From the NCBI GenBank assembly GCA_019187085.1, contig JABARS010000008.1, forward strand, positions 1-64,000: DNA of 64,000 nt, given 5' to 3'. Below are positions 44,503 through 55,209 of this stretch, in pieces. The notes under the pieces are model-generated. The model was not told where the DNA came from. It searched no databases and saw only the letters and a list, made by a program, of their open reading frames with translations. Source of the DNA: Pseudorhodoplanes sp. Its GTDB lineage: Bacteria > Pseudomonadota > Alphaproteobacteria > Rhizobiales > Xanthobacteraceae. A program made the position numbers and the translations under genes. The first letter of the stretch is position 1, and every line of letters begins with the position of its first letter.

Positions 44503-46871
44503 GCGCCGTTTGTGCCGCTTGCGTCCCGGATCGCGCGCCAGACGCGTTCCGGCGTCGCCGGCATGTCGATGTGGCGGATGCCGAGGACGGAGAGCGCATC
44601 GACGATGGCGTTCATGATCGAGGCGAGGCCGCCCGCGCATCCGGCCTCGCCGCAGCCTTTCGTCCCGAGCGGATTGGTGCGGGCGGGCACCGGATGGCTC
44701 AAGAAGCCGATGTCGCAGACATCGTGCGCACGCGGCATTGCGTAATCCATGAACGAGCCGGTGAGAAGCTGGCCGCTGTCGTCATAGAGCGCCTGCTCCA
44801 GCAGCGCCTGGCCGAGGCCCTGCACGACGCCGCCATGCACCTGGCCCTCGACCAGCAGCGGGTTGATCAGCGTGCCGAAATCGTTGACCGAGGAATAACG
44901 CACGAGCGCGACCGTGCCGGTCTGCGGATCGATCTCGACTTCGGCGACATGGGCGCCGTTCGGAAACGCGGAGGGCACCGGCTCGCTCGCATGCGAGACG
45001 TCGAGCGAGGACGGCACGCCGGGCGGCAGCGCGAGGCCGCCGCGCAGCCGCGCCGCAAGCTCCATGATGCCGACCGAACGGTCGGTGCCAGCGATGACGA
45101 AGCGTCCGCGCTCGAACACGATATCGGTCTCCGCCGCCTCCAGCACATGGGCTGCGATCTGCCGGCCGCGTTCGATCACGAGGGCCGCGGCCTCCACGAT
45201 CGCCATGCCGCTTGCGGTGATCGAGCGCGAACCGCCGGTGCCGCCGCCCGCGATCAGTGCGTCGCTGTCGCCCTGCGACAGCCGGATGCGCTCGAACGGC
45301 ACGCCGAGCTTCTCGCTCAGCACCTGCGCGAACGGGGTAGCGTGGCCCTGGCCGTAATCGAGCGTGCCGGTGACGATGGTGACGGTGCCGTCGGCCTCGA
45401 AGCGGATGCCGCCCATTTCCCGGTTCGGCGGGGCGGTGACTTCCAGATAGCTGCCGATGCCGAGCCCGCGCAGCTTGCCCGCCTTGCGGCTCTCGCGCCG
45501 GCGCTTCGCAAAGCCTTGCACGTCGGCGGCCGCGAGCGCCTCCTTGAACACGGCAGGGAAATCGCCGCTGTCATAGGTCATGCCGGAGGCGGCCTTGAAC
45601 GGCATCTGGCGCGGCCGGATGTGATTGCGCCGGCGCAATGCGAGGCGGTCGATCCCCGTTTCGCGGGCGGCCTCGTCGATCAGCCGCTCCATATAGTAAT
45701 TGCCTTCTGGCCGTCCGGCGCCGCGATAGGCCGACACCTGCGTGGTGTTGGTGAAGACGCATTTCGAGGACACTTCGAGCAGCGGCGTGCGATACACGCT
45801 CGGGGTGTTCTTCACCGCATTGAGCGTTGCCATCAGCGGCGCCACGGTGCCGAGGAACGCGCCCATATTGGCGTAACCGGTGAGGCGCACGGCGAGGAAA
45901 TGCCCGTCCTTGTCGAGGGCGAGCTCCGCCGTCATCTCGTGATCGCGGCCGTGATGGTCGGACACGAACGAGCCGGAGCGCTCGTCGGTCCATTTGACCG
46001 GACGGCCGAGCGCGCGCGCGGCGTGCAGGATGCAGACATATTCCGGATAGACCGGCGCCTTCATGCCGAACGAGCCGCCGACCTGGCCGGTCAGCACGCG
46101 CACCTTGTCGGGCGTGGTGCCGAGAATGTCGACGAGCTGGCCCTTCATGCCGAACGTGCCCTGGCTCTGCGCGTGCAGGGTAAAATGTGTGCGGGCGGGA
46201 TCGTACAGGGCGACGGCGGCGCGCGGCTCCATCGCGTTCACGACGACACGACTGTTGCGCAGCGGCAGCCGCGTGACGTGCGCGGCGCGCGCGAACGCCT
46301 CTGCCACCTGCGCGCTGTCGCCATAGTGATAATCGAGCGCGATATTGCCCGGCGCCTCGTCGTAGAGCTGCGGCGCGCCTTCTTTCACCGCCTCGCTCGC
46401 CAGCGTCACCGCCGGCAGCGGATCGATATCCACCGTCACCGCTTCGGCGGCATCCTTCGCCTGCGCCAGGGTCTCGGCGACGACGAACGCCACCGGATCG
46501 CCGACGAAGCGCACCTTGCCGGCGGCGAGTGCCGGCCGCGGCGGCTTGGTCATGTCCGAGCCGTCGCGGTTCTTGAACGGCACCGTGCATTTGAGCGGGC
46601 CGTAGCCCGCAAGGTCGCCGCCGCCGAAGGCGCCGAGCACGCCGGGCATCGCGCGCGCGGCGTCAAGGTCGATGCCGCGGATGACGCCGTGCGCATGCAC
46701 CGAGCGCACCATCACGGCATAGGCCTGGCCGGGTAGGTTGAGGTCGTCGGTATAGCGGCCGAGCCCCTGGACGAGCACCGGATCCTCGGTCCGTGCGACC
46801 GGCTGGCCGATCCCGAATTTCGAGAGCGCCAGGCCGTCGGCGGTCGCTGCGGTCTTTTCTCGGATGTTCAT
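44499..46871 (-). CDS. Xanthine dehydrogenase/CO dehydrogenase large-subunit family molybdenum hydroxylase (form II CoxL-like)
   Basis: A 790-residue molybdenum hydroxylase with both Ald_Xan_dh domains. The active-site loop reads AYRGAGRPEG near residue 379, the form II type, not the AYxCSFR of true form I CO dehydrogenase. The catalytic Glu region is KGCGEAGCAGG near residue 738. Cofactor motif GGSFGMKAPVYPE is present. The substrate is unknown (aldehyde, purine or aromatic carbonyl). The medium (FAD) and small (2Fe-2S) subunits are not adjacent, so partners must come from elsewhere. Confidence 0.9.
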   Translation of the reverse strand: MNIREKTAATADGLALSKFGIGQPVARTEDPVLVQGLGRYTDDLNLPGQAYAVMVRSVHAHGVIRGIDLDAARAMPGVLGAFGGGDLAGYGPLKCTVPFKNRDGSDMTKPPRPALAAGKVRFVGDPVAFVVAETLAQAKDAAEAVTVDIDPLPAVTLASEAVKEGAPQLYDEAPGNIALDYHYGDSAQVAEAFARAAHVTRLPLRNSRVVVNAMEPRAAVALYDPARTHFTLHAQSQGTFGMKGQLVDILGTTPDKVRVLTGQVGGSFGMKAPVYPEYVCILHAARALGRPVKWTDERSGSFVSDHHGRDHEMTAELALDKDGHFLAVRLTGYANMGAFLGTVAPLMATLNAVKNTPSVYRTPLLEVSSKCVFTNTTQVSAYRGAGRPEGNYYMERLIDEAARETGIDRLALRRRNHIRPRQMPFKAASGMTYDSGDFPAVFKEALAAADVQGFAKRRRESRKAGKLRGLGIGSYLEVTAPPNREMGGIRFEADGTVTIVTGTLDYGQGHATPFAQVLSEKLGVPFERIRLSQGDSDALIAGGGTGGSRSITASGMAIVEAAALVIERGRQIAAHVLEAAETDIVFERGRFVIAGTDRSVGIMELAARLRGGLALPPGVPSSLDVSHASEPVPSAFPNGAHVAEVEIDPQTGTVALVRYSSVNDFGTLINPLLVEGQVHGGVVQGLGQALLEQALYDDSGQLLTGSFMDYAMPRAHDVCDIGFLSHPVPARTNPLGTKGCGEAGCAGGLASIMNAIVDALSVLGIRHIDMPATPERVWRAIRDASGTNGA

Positions 46872-47051
46872 CGGGCATTTCCGGCGGAAAGGTCTGAAAT
46901 AGCGGCGGCAGGCGGCCGCCACAAGGCGCGCGCCGCGACCCGGCCATGCGGCGGTTGCGCGAAGGACGCTCACTCTTTAAACTTTGCGCCGATCAGTGGA
47001 AACACGCCGGCTGCAGGGCGGCATTGCCTTCGGCGCGGCAGGACGAACACA

Positions 47052-48182
47052 ATGGACGACGAGGCCCGGGCGACCGGCCTCGATCCCGCGCGTGAGCGTG
47101 CATTTCGCGAGCCTCGGGCCGAAATCCGGGCGACGCGGGATCGCGGTGCGCCCTTGCATCCGCGCTTGGACGGCGGCGGACACGGGACGGACCTCTATGG
47201 TCCGACCTATGCCGCGCTCGATCTCGGCACCAACAATTGCCGCCTGCTGGTGGCGCGTGCGACCCACGACGGCTTCCGGGTGATCGACGCCTTCTCGCGC
47301 ATCATCCGGCTGGGCGAGGGCATCACCGCCTCCGGACGGCTGGGCGAGCCGGCGATCGAGCGCGCGGTCGAGGCGTTGAAAATCTGCCGCGACAAGATGC
47401 GCAACCGCGGCGTCACGCGCGCGCGCTTGATCGCGACCGAAGCCTGCCGGCGCGCCGAGAACGGCGTCGCCTTCCTGTCCCGGGTGCGCGACCAGGTCGG
47501 CCTCGACCTCGAAGTGGTGGACCGGGAGACCGAGGCGCTTCTTGCGGCCACCGGCTGCACGCCGCTGATCGATCCGCAGGCGGACGGCGCGGTCCTGTTC
47601 GATATCGGCGGCGGTTCCTCGGAGATCGTGCGGCTCGGCCATCCCGAAGCCGCCCGTCACGGTCCGCCCGCGCCCGCCATGCGCGACTGGATCTCGCTGC
47701 CGGTCGGTGTCGTCACGCTTGCCGAGCGGCACGGCGGCATCGTCGTCACGCCCGACATTTTCGAGGCGATGATCGCGGAAGTGGCCGGCCATATCGCGCC
47801 GTTCGCGGCGGCCCAGAGCGGGCACGATCCGCTGCGCGTGCATCTTCTGGGAACGTCGGGAACGGTGACGACTATTGCCGGCGTTCACCTTGCGCTGCGG
47901 CGCTATGACCGCCGCCGCGTCGACGGCTCCTGGATGAGCGATTCCGAAATTACCGGCGTGATGCGGCGCCTGCTGGCGATGAGCTACGACGAACGAGCGG
48001 CCAATCCCTGCATCGGGTTCGAGCGCGCCGACCTTGTGCTGGCCGGATGCGCGATCCTGGAAGCGATCCGGCGCACCTTCCCGTGCACGCGCCTGCGCAT
48101 CGCCGACCGCGGCCTGCGCGAGGGGATGCTGGTCCAGATGATGCGCGACGACCGCATCTGGGCGGAGGGCCATTCGCAATGA
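47052..48182 (+). CDS. Ppx/GppA family exopolyphosphatase / pppGpp phosphohydrolase
   Basis: A 376-residue ASKHA-fold phosphatase with the P-loop-like [14 protein letters not shown] near residue 55, [11 protein letters not shown], the second phosphate loop [11 protein letters not shown] near 180, and [11 protein letters not shown]. It lacks the C-terminal HD domain of longer Ppx proteins. It is followed without a gap by rlmE (ATGA overlap). The N-terminal 45 residues are poorly conserved in character, so a later start is possible. Confidence 0.88.
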   Translation: MDDEARATGLDPARERAFREPRAEIRATRDRGAPLHPRLDGGGHGTDLYGPTYAALDLGTNNCRLLVARATHDGFRVIDAFSRIIRLGEGITASGRLGEPAIERAVEALKICRDKMRNRGVTRARLIATEACRRAENGVAFLSRVRDQVGLDLEVVDRETEALLAATGCTPLIDPQADGAVLFDIGGGSSEIVRLGHPEAARHGPPAPAMRDWISLPVGVVTLAERHGGIVVTPDIFEAMIAEVAGHIAPFAAAQSGHDPLRVHLLGTSGTVTTIAGVHLALRRYDRRRVDGSWMSDSEITGVMRRLLAMSYDERAANPCIGFERADLVLAGCAILEAIRRTFPCTRLRIADRGLREGMLVQMMRDDRIWAEGHSQ

Positions 48183-48868
48183 CGTCTGCGCGCGGCGGCG
48201 GACGCGGTCGCGACCTGAAGGTGCGCGTCAAGGCCGGCAAGAGCCGCACTTTGTCGTCCAAGCTGTGGCTCGACCGCCAGCTCAACGATCCCTATGTCGC
48301 GCGCGCCAAGCGCGAGGGTTTCCGCTCGCGCGCCGCCTACAAGCTGATCGAGATCGACGACAAGTATCGTTTCCTGAAACCCGGCTGTCGCGTCGTCGAT
48401 CTGGGCGCCGCGCCCGGCGGCTGGAGCCAGGTCGCCGCGCAGCGCGTCGGCGTCGAGGCCGGCCGGGGCAGGGTGGTGGCGATCGACCTGCTCGACATGG
48501 ATCCGGTCCCGGGGGTCGAATTCCTCGTCCTCGACTTTCTCGATCCCGACGCGCCCGACCGCCTCAAGGCGATGCTCGGCGGGCCGGCGGACGTCGTTCT
48601 CTCGGACATGGCGGCCAACGCCACCGGCCACCGTAAGACCGATCATCTCAAGATCGTCGGGCTGGTCGAGGCGGCGGCCGCGTTCGCCGCCGAGGTGCTG
48701 GCGCCGGGCGGGGTTTTCCTTGCCAAGGTCTTGCAGGGCGGAACCGAGGGCGAACTGCTCGCGCAGTTGCGGCGCGATTTCGCGACCGTGCGTCACGTCA
48801 AGCCGCCGGCGAGCCGCGCCGGCTCGGCGGAGCTTTATGTGCTTGCGACCGGCTTCCGCGGCGGCTGA
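48179..48868 (+). CDS. rlmE: 23S rRNA (uridine-2'-O-)-methyltransferase RlmE
   Basis: A 229-residue FtsJ/RrmJ methyltransferase that methylates U2552 of 23S rRNA. The SAM site [14 protein letters not shown] and the K-D-K-E tetrad regions ([34 protein letters not shown]) are all present. The basic N-terminal tail of about 30 residues is typical of alphaproteobacterial members. It is translationally coupled to the ppx/gppA gene. Confidence 0.95.
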   Translation: MTSARGGGRGRDLKVRVKAGKSRTLSSKLWLDRQLNDPYVARAKREGFRSRAAYKLIEIDDKYRFLKPGCRVVDLGAAPGGWSQVAAQRVGVEAGRGRVVAIDLLDMDPVPGVEFLVLDFLDPDAPDRLKAMLGGPADVVLSDMAANATGHRKTDHLKIVGLVEAAAAFAAEVLAPGGVFLAKVLQGGTEGELLAQLRRDFATVRHVKPPASRAGSAELYVLATGFRGG

Positions 48869-49040
48869 GGAAGGCGCGCAGCCGCTGTCCCGCGGCCGCA
48901 TGGCGTTACCCGCGCTTGCGAAAAAGCGCCTGTTTCCTGCTGAAAAACCCTGTTGGCGAAGGCTTTCGATGCTTCGCACCCGCGCGCGAATCTCCTAATC
49001 GGGGACACGGCGCGCGTCGCGCCAGTGAGGGCATTTCAAC

Positions 49041-49373
49041 ATGGCGGCAAAACCGAAAGCCAAGCCGGCAGCCAAGAAGCCGGCGAGCAACAGTGTCAAC
49101 AAGGTCACCCTGAAACATCTCGCGGCGGCCTTGGCGGAGGATCATGAGATGACGAAGAAGCAGGGCGAAGCCATGCTCACCGATCTCGTTGCCCTCATCA
49201 CCAAGCACCTGAAGAAGGGCGAGCGTATCCGCATCGCCGGCCTCGGCATCCTCCAGGTGCGCAAGCGCGCCGCCCGCATGGGCCGCAATCCCGCCACCGG
49301 CGAGGCGATCAAGATCAAGGCCAGCAAGAAGGTTGCCTTCCGCGCGGCCAAAGAACTGAAGATGGCGATCTGA
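49041..49373 (+). CDS. HU family DNA-binding protein with basic N-terminal extension
   Basis: A 110-residue HU/IHF-fold protein; the core runs from about residue 20 (VTLKHLAAALAEDHEMTKKQ, split) through the beta-arm IAGLGILQVRKRAARMGRNPATGE to the C-terminal KKVAFRAAKELKMAI. The first 18 residues are Lys/Ala/Pro-rich, an extension that probably adds nonspecific DNA contact. It is monocistronic. The nearby DNA has no clear terminator. Confidence 0.9.
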   Translation: MAAKPKAKPAAKKPASNSVNKVTLKHLAAALAEDHEMTKKQGEAMLTDLVALITKHLKKGERIRIAGLGILQVRKRAARMGRNPATGEAIKIKASKKVAFRAAKELKMAI

Positions 49374-49398
49374 CGCTTCGCATCGGCGGGCCGGGCGG

Positions 49399-50838
49399 CT
49401 ATCCCATCCTGCGGTCGGAGTCCTCTCCGGGCGCGATGGGATCGCTTGCCTTTACCGGCATGTGCCCGGAAAGCTCGGCGCCGGCGTCGCGCGGCAGGCG
49501 CATGAAGACGAAGACCGACGCCGCCGAGATCGCGCCGACCAGAAGGAAGGCGGGCGCGAAATCGCCCGCGCCGATCTCCGTGCTGCCGCTCATGTGCAGC
49601 GACGTCTCCACCGCGAACGCGCCGACCGCGACGCCTGCCGACAGCGACAATTGCTGCCCGACGGAGGCCAGCGCGGTGGCGCGGCTCATGCGGGCGGTCT
49701 CGATATCGGCATAGGCGATGGAATTGACGCTCGTGAATTGCAGCGAGCGGAAGAAGCCGCCGATCAACAGCACCGTCACGATCAGACCGAGCGGCGTCGC
49801 CGGCGTGAACGCCGCGCAGGCGGCGATGAAGGCCGCGCTCACCACCGCATCGACCATGAGCACCCGGCGGAAGCCGAACCGGTTGATGATCCGCGCGGCC
49901 AGCGTCTTCATGCCGAGCCCGCCGACGGCGGCCGCGAACGTGATCATGCCGGACTGGAAGGGGTTGAGTCCGAACCCCGTCTGCAGCATCAGCGGGAGCA
50001 GGAACGGCAGCGCGCCGACGCCGAGCCGGAACAGGAAGCCGCCGACGAAGCTGGCATGGAAGGTCGGCAGCCGCAGCAGCGAGAAGTCGAGGATCGGCGC
50101 CGGTGTGCGCCGCGCGTGCCACAGATAGGCGCCCATCGCCACTGCGCCGCCGGCGATAAGCGTCGCGATCACCTGCCAGGGCAGGAGGTCGAGGCCCGCG
50201 ACCGACAGCCCGAAGGCGAGCCCCGCCACACCGAGGCCCGCCAGCAGCAGGCCGACGCCGTCGAACGGCTCGACGCGCTCCGCGCGCACCGGGTCGATGA
50301 AGCGCAGCACCAGCACGATGCCGACAAGGCCGAACGGCACGTTGATCAGGAATATCCAGTGCCAGGAGGCGAAGGTGGTGATGAAGCCGCCGACCGGCGG
50401 TCCGACCACCGGGCCGATCAGCGCCGGTATCGTGACCCAGGCCATCGCGCCGATGAGCTTGCGCTTGTCGATGGTGCGCACCAGCACGAGCCGGCCCACC
50501 GGCGTCATCATCGCCCCGCCCATGCCCTGCACGATGCGCGCGATCACGAAATCCTCGAGCGAGCCCGCGAGCGCGCAGCCGACCGAGCCGGCGATGAAGA
50601 TGGCGATCGCCGCGGCGAACACCGTGCGCGCGCCGAACCGGTCGGCGGTCCAGCCGCTGGCGGGGATGAAGACGGCAAGCGAGATCAGGTAGGAGGTGAG
50701 CGCGACCTTGAGCGCCAGCGGGTTTGTCCCGATATCGGCTGCGATCGCCGGTAGCGAGGTCGCGATCACCGTGGAATCCATGTTTTCCATGAACAGCGCG
50801 ACCGCGACGATCAGCGGGACGATGCGTTCGCGGTTCAT
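49399..50838 (-). CDS. MFS drug transporter, DHA2 (EmrB/QacA) family
   Basis: A 479-residue membrane protein with about 14 helices. The DHA2 motifs are FMENMDSTVIATSLPAIA at residues 16-33 (motif D1 type), the cytoplasmic GWTADRFGARTVF (motif A), and RIVQGMGGAMMTPVGRLVLVR (motif B; key R, Q-G, G-G). It probably exports drugs or other hydrophobic compounds by proton antiport. It converges on the HU gene with a gap of 25 bp. No regulator gene is adjacent. Confidence 0.9.
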   Translation of the reverse strand: MNRERIVPLIVAVALFMENMDSTVIATSLPAIAADIGTNPLALKVALTSYLISLAVFIPASGWTADRFGARTVFAAAIAIFIAGSVGCALAGSLEDFVIARIVQGMGGAMMTPVGRLVLVRTIDKRKLIGAMAWVTIPALIGPVVGPPVGGFITTFASWHWIFLINVPFGLVGIVLVLRFIDPVRAERVEPFDGVGLLLAGLGVAGLAFGLSVAGLDLLPWQVIATLIAGGAVAMGAYLWHARRTPAPILDFSLLRLPTFHASFVGGFLFRLGVGALPFLLPLMLQTGFGLNPFQSGMITFAAAVGGLGMKTLAARIINRFGFRRVLMVDAVVSAAFIAACAAFTPATPLGLIVTVLLIGGFFRSLQFTSVNSIAYADIETARMSRATALASVGQQLSLSAGVAVGAFAVETSLHMSGSTEIGAGDFAPAFLLVGAISAASVFVFMRLPRDAGAELSGHMPVKASDPIAPGEDSDRRMG

Positions 50839-50896
50839 GGAGGCACCGGGGCGGGCGTTGCTGCGGGGGCGGCCGTTCTAGCATCGGCAGCGCCAT

Positions 50897-50943
50897 GGTA
50901 AAGCGGCGACTTGGTAAAGTAGCGTCTTGGTAAGTCGCGTCTT
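50897..50943. repeat. Three imperfect 15-16 bp tandem repeats
   Basis: Three successive copies beginning GGTAAAG or GGTAAG and ending in CTT cover 50897-50912, 50913-50928 and 50929-50943, in the intergenic DNA between the MFS gene and the Pmp3-like gene. Confidence 0.7.
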
Positions 50944-51004
50944 GCGCCGGGCGCGGTCTCTCTTACATGCACGGCGCGGGCATTCCGTGTCGCGAGGGCT
51001 TTCG

Positions 51005-51253
51005 ATGATCTACATCCTTGCCGTCTTCCTGCCGCCGCTGGCGCTCCTGCTGAACGGGCAGGTGTTTTCGGCCATCCTGAACGCCGTCCTCATCGTGCCC
51101 TGCCTGCTGCTGGGCTTCCTGTTTCCGGTCCTCTGGCTGGTCCCCTCGCTACACGGGGTAGTCGCCGTCTATATGAAACGCGAGGACCGCAAGCACGAGG
51201 AACTGGTCGACGCGATCCGCAAGCACGGCCCGCCGCCCGGCTACAAGCCTTAA
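51005..51253 (+). CDS. YqaE/Pmp3-like small membrane protein
   Basis: An 82-residue protein with two hydrophobic helices. The first, with FLPPLALLLNG, and the following AILN match the YqaE/Pmp3 family. A charged C-terminal tail (KREDRKHEELVDAIRKHG) extends it beyond the usual 50-55 residues. Pmp3 proteins affect membrane potential and stress tolerance. The start at 51005 is preceded by GCGAGGG. Confidence 0.7.
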   Translation: MIYILAVFLPPLALLLNGQVFSAILNAVLIVPCLLLGFLFPVLWLVPSLHGVVAVYMKREDRKHEELVDAIRKHGPPPGYKP

Positions 51254-51352
51254 CCTGTGGGGAGCCGGCATCGCCGGCGCGGCGTCCTCGTCTTGCCGCA
51301 AGGGATGTGCTATCGACCGGCGCCAACCCCGATTCCCGAAGCCTGCGCTTGA

Positions 51353-52888
<1,536 letters not shown>

Positions 52889-52898
52889 CGGCGCGGCT

Positions 52899-53001
52899 AG
52901 AGCCTTTCCTGCTTTGATGGAATCAGAGCAGGGGCTCTGGCTTTTTGTTTTGACGCGTTTTCTTCACGCGAACCGGTACCCGCTTCGCTCGAAAACGCTT
53001 T
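52899..53001. repeat. Composite intergenic repeat acting as guaB terminator
   Basis: The first part is a hairpin, AGAGCC (52899-52904) to GGCTCT (52933-52938) enclosing a CCTGCT/AGCAGG stem, followed by a T-run at 52942-52946, a good terminator for guaB. The second part (52947-53001) is a palindromic segment around GAACCGGTACCC with GCGTTTTC/GAAAACGC arms, a sequence type scattered between genes in Bradyrhizobiaceae. Its last bases contribute the stop codon of the converging gene. Confidence 0.7.
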
Positions 53002-53899
53002 AGCGCACCATGTAGCGGATCGCATAATCGCCCGCCCGCGCGGTGGGCTTGGGCTTGTCGTCTTCCATCATGAAGTCGAGCGGATGCCACGGCCCGTAAT
53101 CGTGCATCAGGCGCGGATTTGACGGGAACGGCATCACGAAGACGAGCGGCGGCCGGTCCGGCATGGTGACGATCACTTCGCGCCGGCGGGTGCGTTCGCG
53201 CGTCTCGACATTGATGCGCAGCGCGAGCCCTCCGTTCTCGGTCAGCCATTCGCTGGCAAAGCCGCGCGTGACGCCGGACGGCGTGCGCAGCGCGACCCCG
53301 ATCGCGCCGAGCGCCGCGGGAGGCACGGAATCGGGAAAGCGCACCGTCATCCAGATATTCCATTTTGTTTCGCCGGCATTGTCGTAGGGACGCGACAGCG
53401 CCCGATGGCCTGCAAGCGAGACGAAAACCAGTACGAGCGCGAGCGCGCCACCCGCCATGCCGCGGGCGATCCAGCGCGCCCCGGGGCTGCGGGCAGCGAG
53501 CAGGCTGCCGGCGATCAGTAGCGCAAGCGAGGCCGATAGTGATACGAGGATGTAGGCATCCTTGCCGATGTCGAATGCCGTGGCGGCAAGGCCGCCGAGG
53601 TCGAGAAGCTGCGCCAGCGCCGCGCCGCCAAAACCGGCAAGGCCGCAAGATATGCCGCTCCATAAGCGGCTCGCCGACCGGTCGCGGCGCGCGAGCATGA
53701 GGCCGGCGGCTGCCGCCGCGACCGCGCCGCTTAGTTCAAAACCGCGGACGACCGCGCCGGAATCGAGAAAGGCATCGCGGTCGAGTGCGCGCAGAGTTTC
53801 AAAAGCGGCCGCATAGACCGCAAGACCCGCGATCCAGCCGATCGTTGCGCAGCCGGCCGCAAACAGTAAAAGCGACATGCAGCGGAGCACGCGGTCCAT
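53000..53899 (-). CDS. Membrane protein of unknown function (paralogue of next gene), member 1
   Basis: A 299-residue protein with about four or five N-terminal hydrophobic segments (to about residue 150) and a soluble C-terminal domain containing MTVRFPDSVPPAAL and a long basic stretch ending GPWHPLDFMMEDDKPKP. The C-terminal domain is related to that of the adjacent upstream gene (shared P-G-L-F-x-P and G-P/S-W-x-x-x-x-F pattern). The genes are 3 bp apart, so they are one operon. No family was recognised. Confidence 0.7.
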   Translation of the reverse strand: MDRVLRCMSLLLFAAGCATIGWIAGLAVYAAAFETLRALDRDAFLDSGAVVRGFELSGAVAAAAAGLMLARRDRSASRLWSGISCGLAGFGGAALAQLLDLGGLAATAFDIGKDAYILVSLSASLALLIAGSLLAARSPGARWIARGMAGGALALVLVFVSLAGHRALSRPYDNAGETKWNIWMTVRFPDSVPPAALGAIGVALRTPSGVTRGFASEWLTENGGLALRINVETRERTRRREVIVTMPDRPPLVFVMPFPSNPRLMHDYGPWHPLDFMMEDDKPKPTARAGDYAIRYMVR

Positions 53900-53902
53900 C
53901 GC

Positions 53903-54622
53903 TCAACGCCACTCGGGGACGTGATAGCGGATCTCGAAAATCTCCGCCGCGCCCGGACGGCGCGGTTGGCCGTCGGCTTTCATGTCGTCGATGAAATTCA
54001 CCCGCTGCCAGGAGCCGAATACATCGGACGGCTTCGGCGTCGCCGACAGGCCGATGCTGAAGAGGAGTTTGGGCTGGCCCGGCAGCGACACGACCAGCAT
54101 GCGCTGCGAGGTGCGGGTATAGAGCGGCACGAAGCCGCTGAGCACCATCTGCCCGTCGTCGCGGCGCAGCCATTGGTCCTTGAACTGGCCGCCGCTGCGC
54201 TGCGAGCCCGCCTGCATCTCGAAATCGATGCGCCGCCGATCAGGCTCGGCTATGCCCGCCGGCAGCCGGACCTCGAAATGCAGGTGCGGCACGACGCTGC
54301 CCGAAAACTGTTCGAGCGTCGCCATGCGAAGGGCGATGCCGGCGGCGACCAGTGCGGCAATCGCGCCGAGCACGAGCGTGCTGCGTCCGGCCAGCGCGAG
54401 AAAGCCGCGATGGTCGGCGCGAAAGCGCAGGAAAAGTACGATCGCGGTCACGAGGCCGATCAGGCCGCAAAGGATGCCGATGGACCCGATAAAGTATCCG
54501 GAGGCGCCCTCGCGGCTGGTGATCCCGAAGACCGCGACCAGCAGCAGGCCGATGCCGATGCCGGCAAGGAAGCCGGCCACCGCGCCGGCGATGCCGGCCA
54601 GAAGAGCCCGGATGTAGGTCAT
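53903..54622 (-). CDS. Membrane protein of unknown function (paralogue), member 2
   Basis: A 239-residue protein with three or four N-terminal hydrophobic segments (residues 8-110) and a soluble C-terminal domain from about 115 (VVPHLHFEVRLPAGI, then RMLVVSLPGQPKLLFSIGL, DVFGSWQRVNFID). Its C-terminal domain aligns with that of the downstream gene, suggesting tandem duplication. It has a Gly-rich first segment (GIAGAVAGFLAGIGIG). Function unknown. Confidence 0.7.
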   Translation of the reverse strand: MTYIRALLAGIAGAVAGFLAGIGIGLLLVAVFGITSREGASGYFIGSIGILCGLIGLVTAIVLFLRFRADHRGFLALAGRSTLVLGAIAALVAAGIALRMATLEQFSGSVVPHLHFEVRLPAGIAEPDRRRIDFEMQAGSQRSGGQFKDQWLRRDDGQMVLSGFVPLYTRTSQRMLVVSLPGQPKLLFSIGLSATPKPSDVFGSWQRVNFIDDMKADGQPRRPGAAEIFEIRYHVPEWR

Positions 54623-54768
54623 ATCGTGCGCCCGCCTGAATCCCTGTGCATTAGTATGCGGCGGCTGCAGGCCGGTTCAAAGCCGGATGCGTTTGCGTCG
54701 GCGGCTTTTGGCGATTAAGCCAGTCGTCCGCCGCCCGGGAAAATCCGCCAAGCGCAAGGGAGAGTGTC

Positions 54769-55191
54769 GTGTCGGTCATGCAGGTGCTGCTGCCGGTTTT
54801 TGTCCAGGTTCTGCTGACCTTCGTCCTGCTGTTTCGGATGGGATACTTGCGCGTGACCACCATCCGCAGCGGCGAGGTGAAGATGAAGGACATCGCGTTG
54901 CGCGAGCCGAACTGGATGCCGCGCACGCTGCAGGTCGCCAACGCCTTCCACAACCAGCTCGAACTGCCGCTGCTGTTCTATGTGCTCACAATCCTCGTTC
55001 TGATCACGCGGCAGGCCGATATCGCATTCGTGACGCTGGCCTGGATTTTCGTCGTGCTGCGGGTCCTGCATGCGTGGATCCACGTCACCTCCAACCACGT
55101 CCGCAGGCGCGCCGTCGCGTTCATGGCCGGTGCGATGGTGCTGGCGGTCATGTGGCTTCTGTTCATGCTGCGCATCCTCTTCGCGTCCTGA
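54769..55191 (+). CDS. MAPEG family membrane protein
   Basis: A 140-residue four-helix protein with the MAPEG pattern FHNQLELPLLFYVL and a C-terminal half with LRVLHAWIHVTSNHVRRR, the region of the family signature. Family members include glutathione-dependent enzymes of eicosanoid and detoxification metabolism. Bacterial roles are mostly unknown. GTG at 54769 follows AAGGGAGAG. ATG at 54778 is an alternative. Confidence 0.85.
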   Translation: MSVMQVLLPVFVQVLLTFVLLFRMGYLRVTTIRSGEVKMKDIALREPNWMPRTLQVANAFHNQLELPLLFYVLTILVLITRQADIAFVTLAWIFVVLRVLHAWIHVTSNHVRRRAVAFMAGAMVLAVMWLLFMLRILFAS

Positions 55192-55209
55192 ACGGCGATC
55201 TGAACCGAC

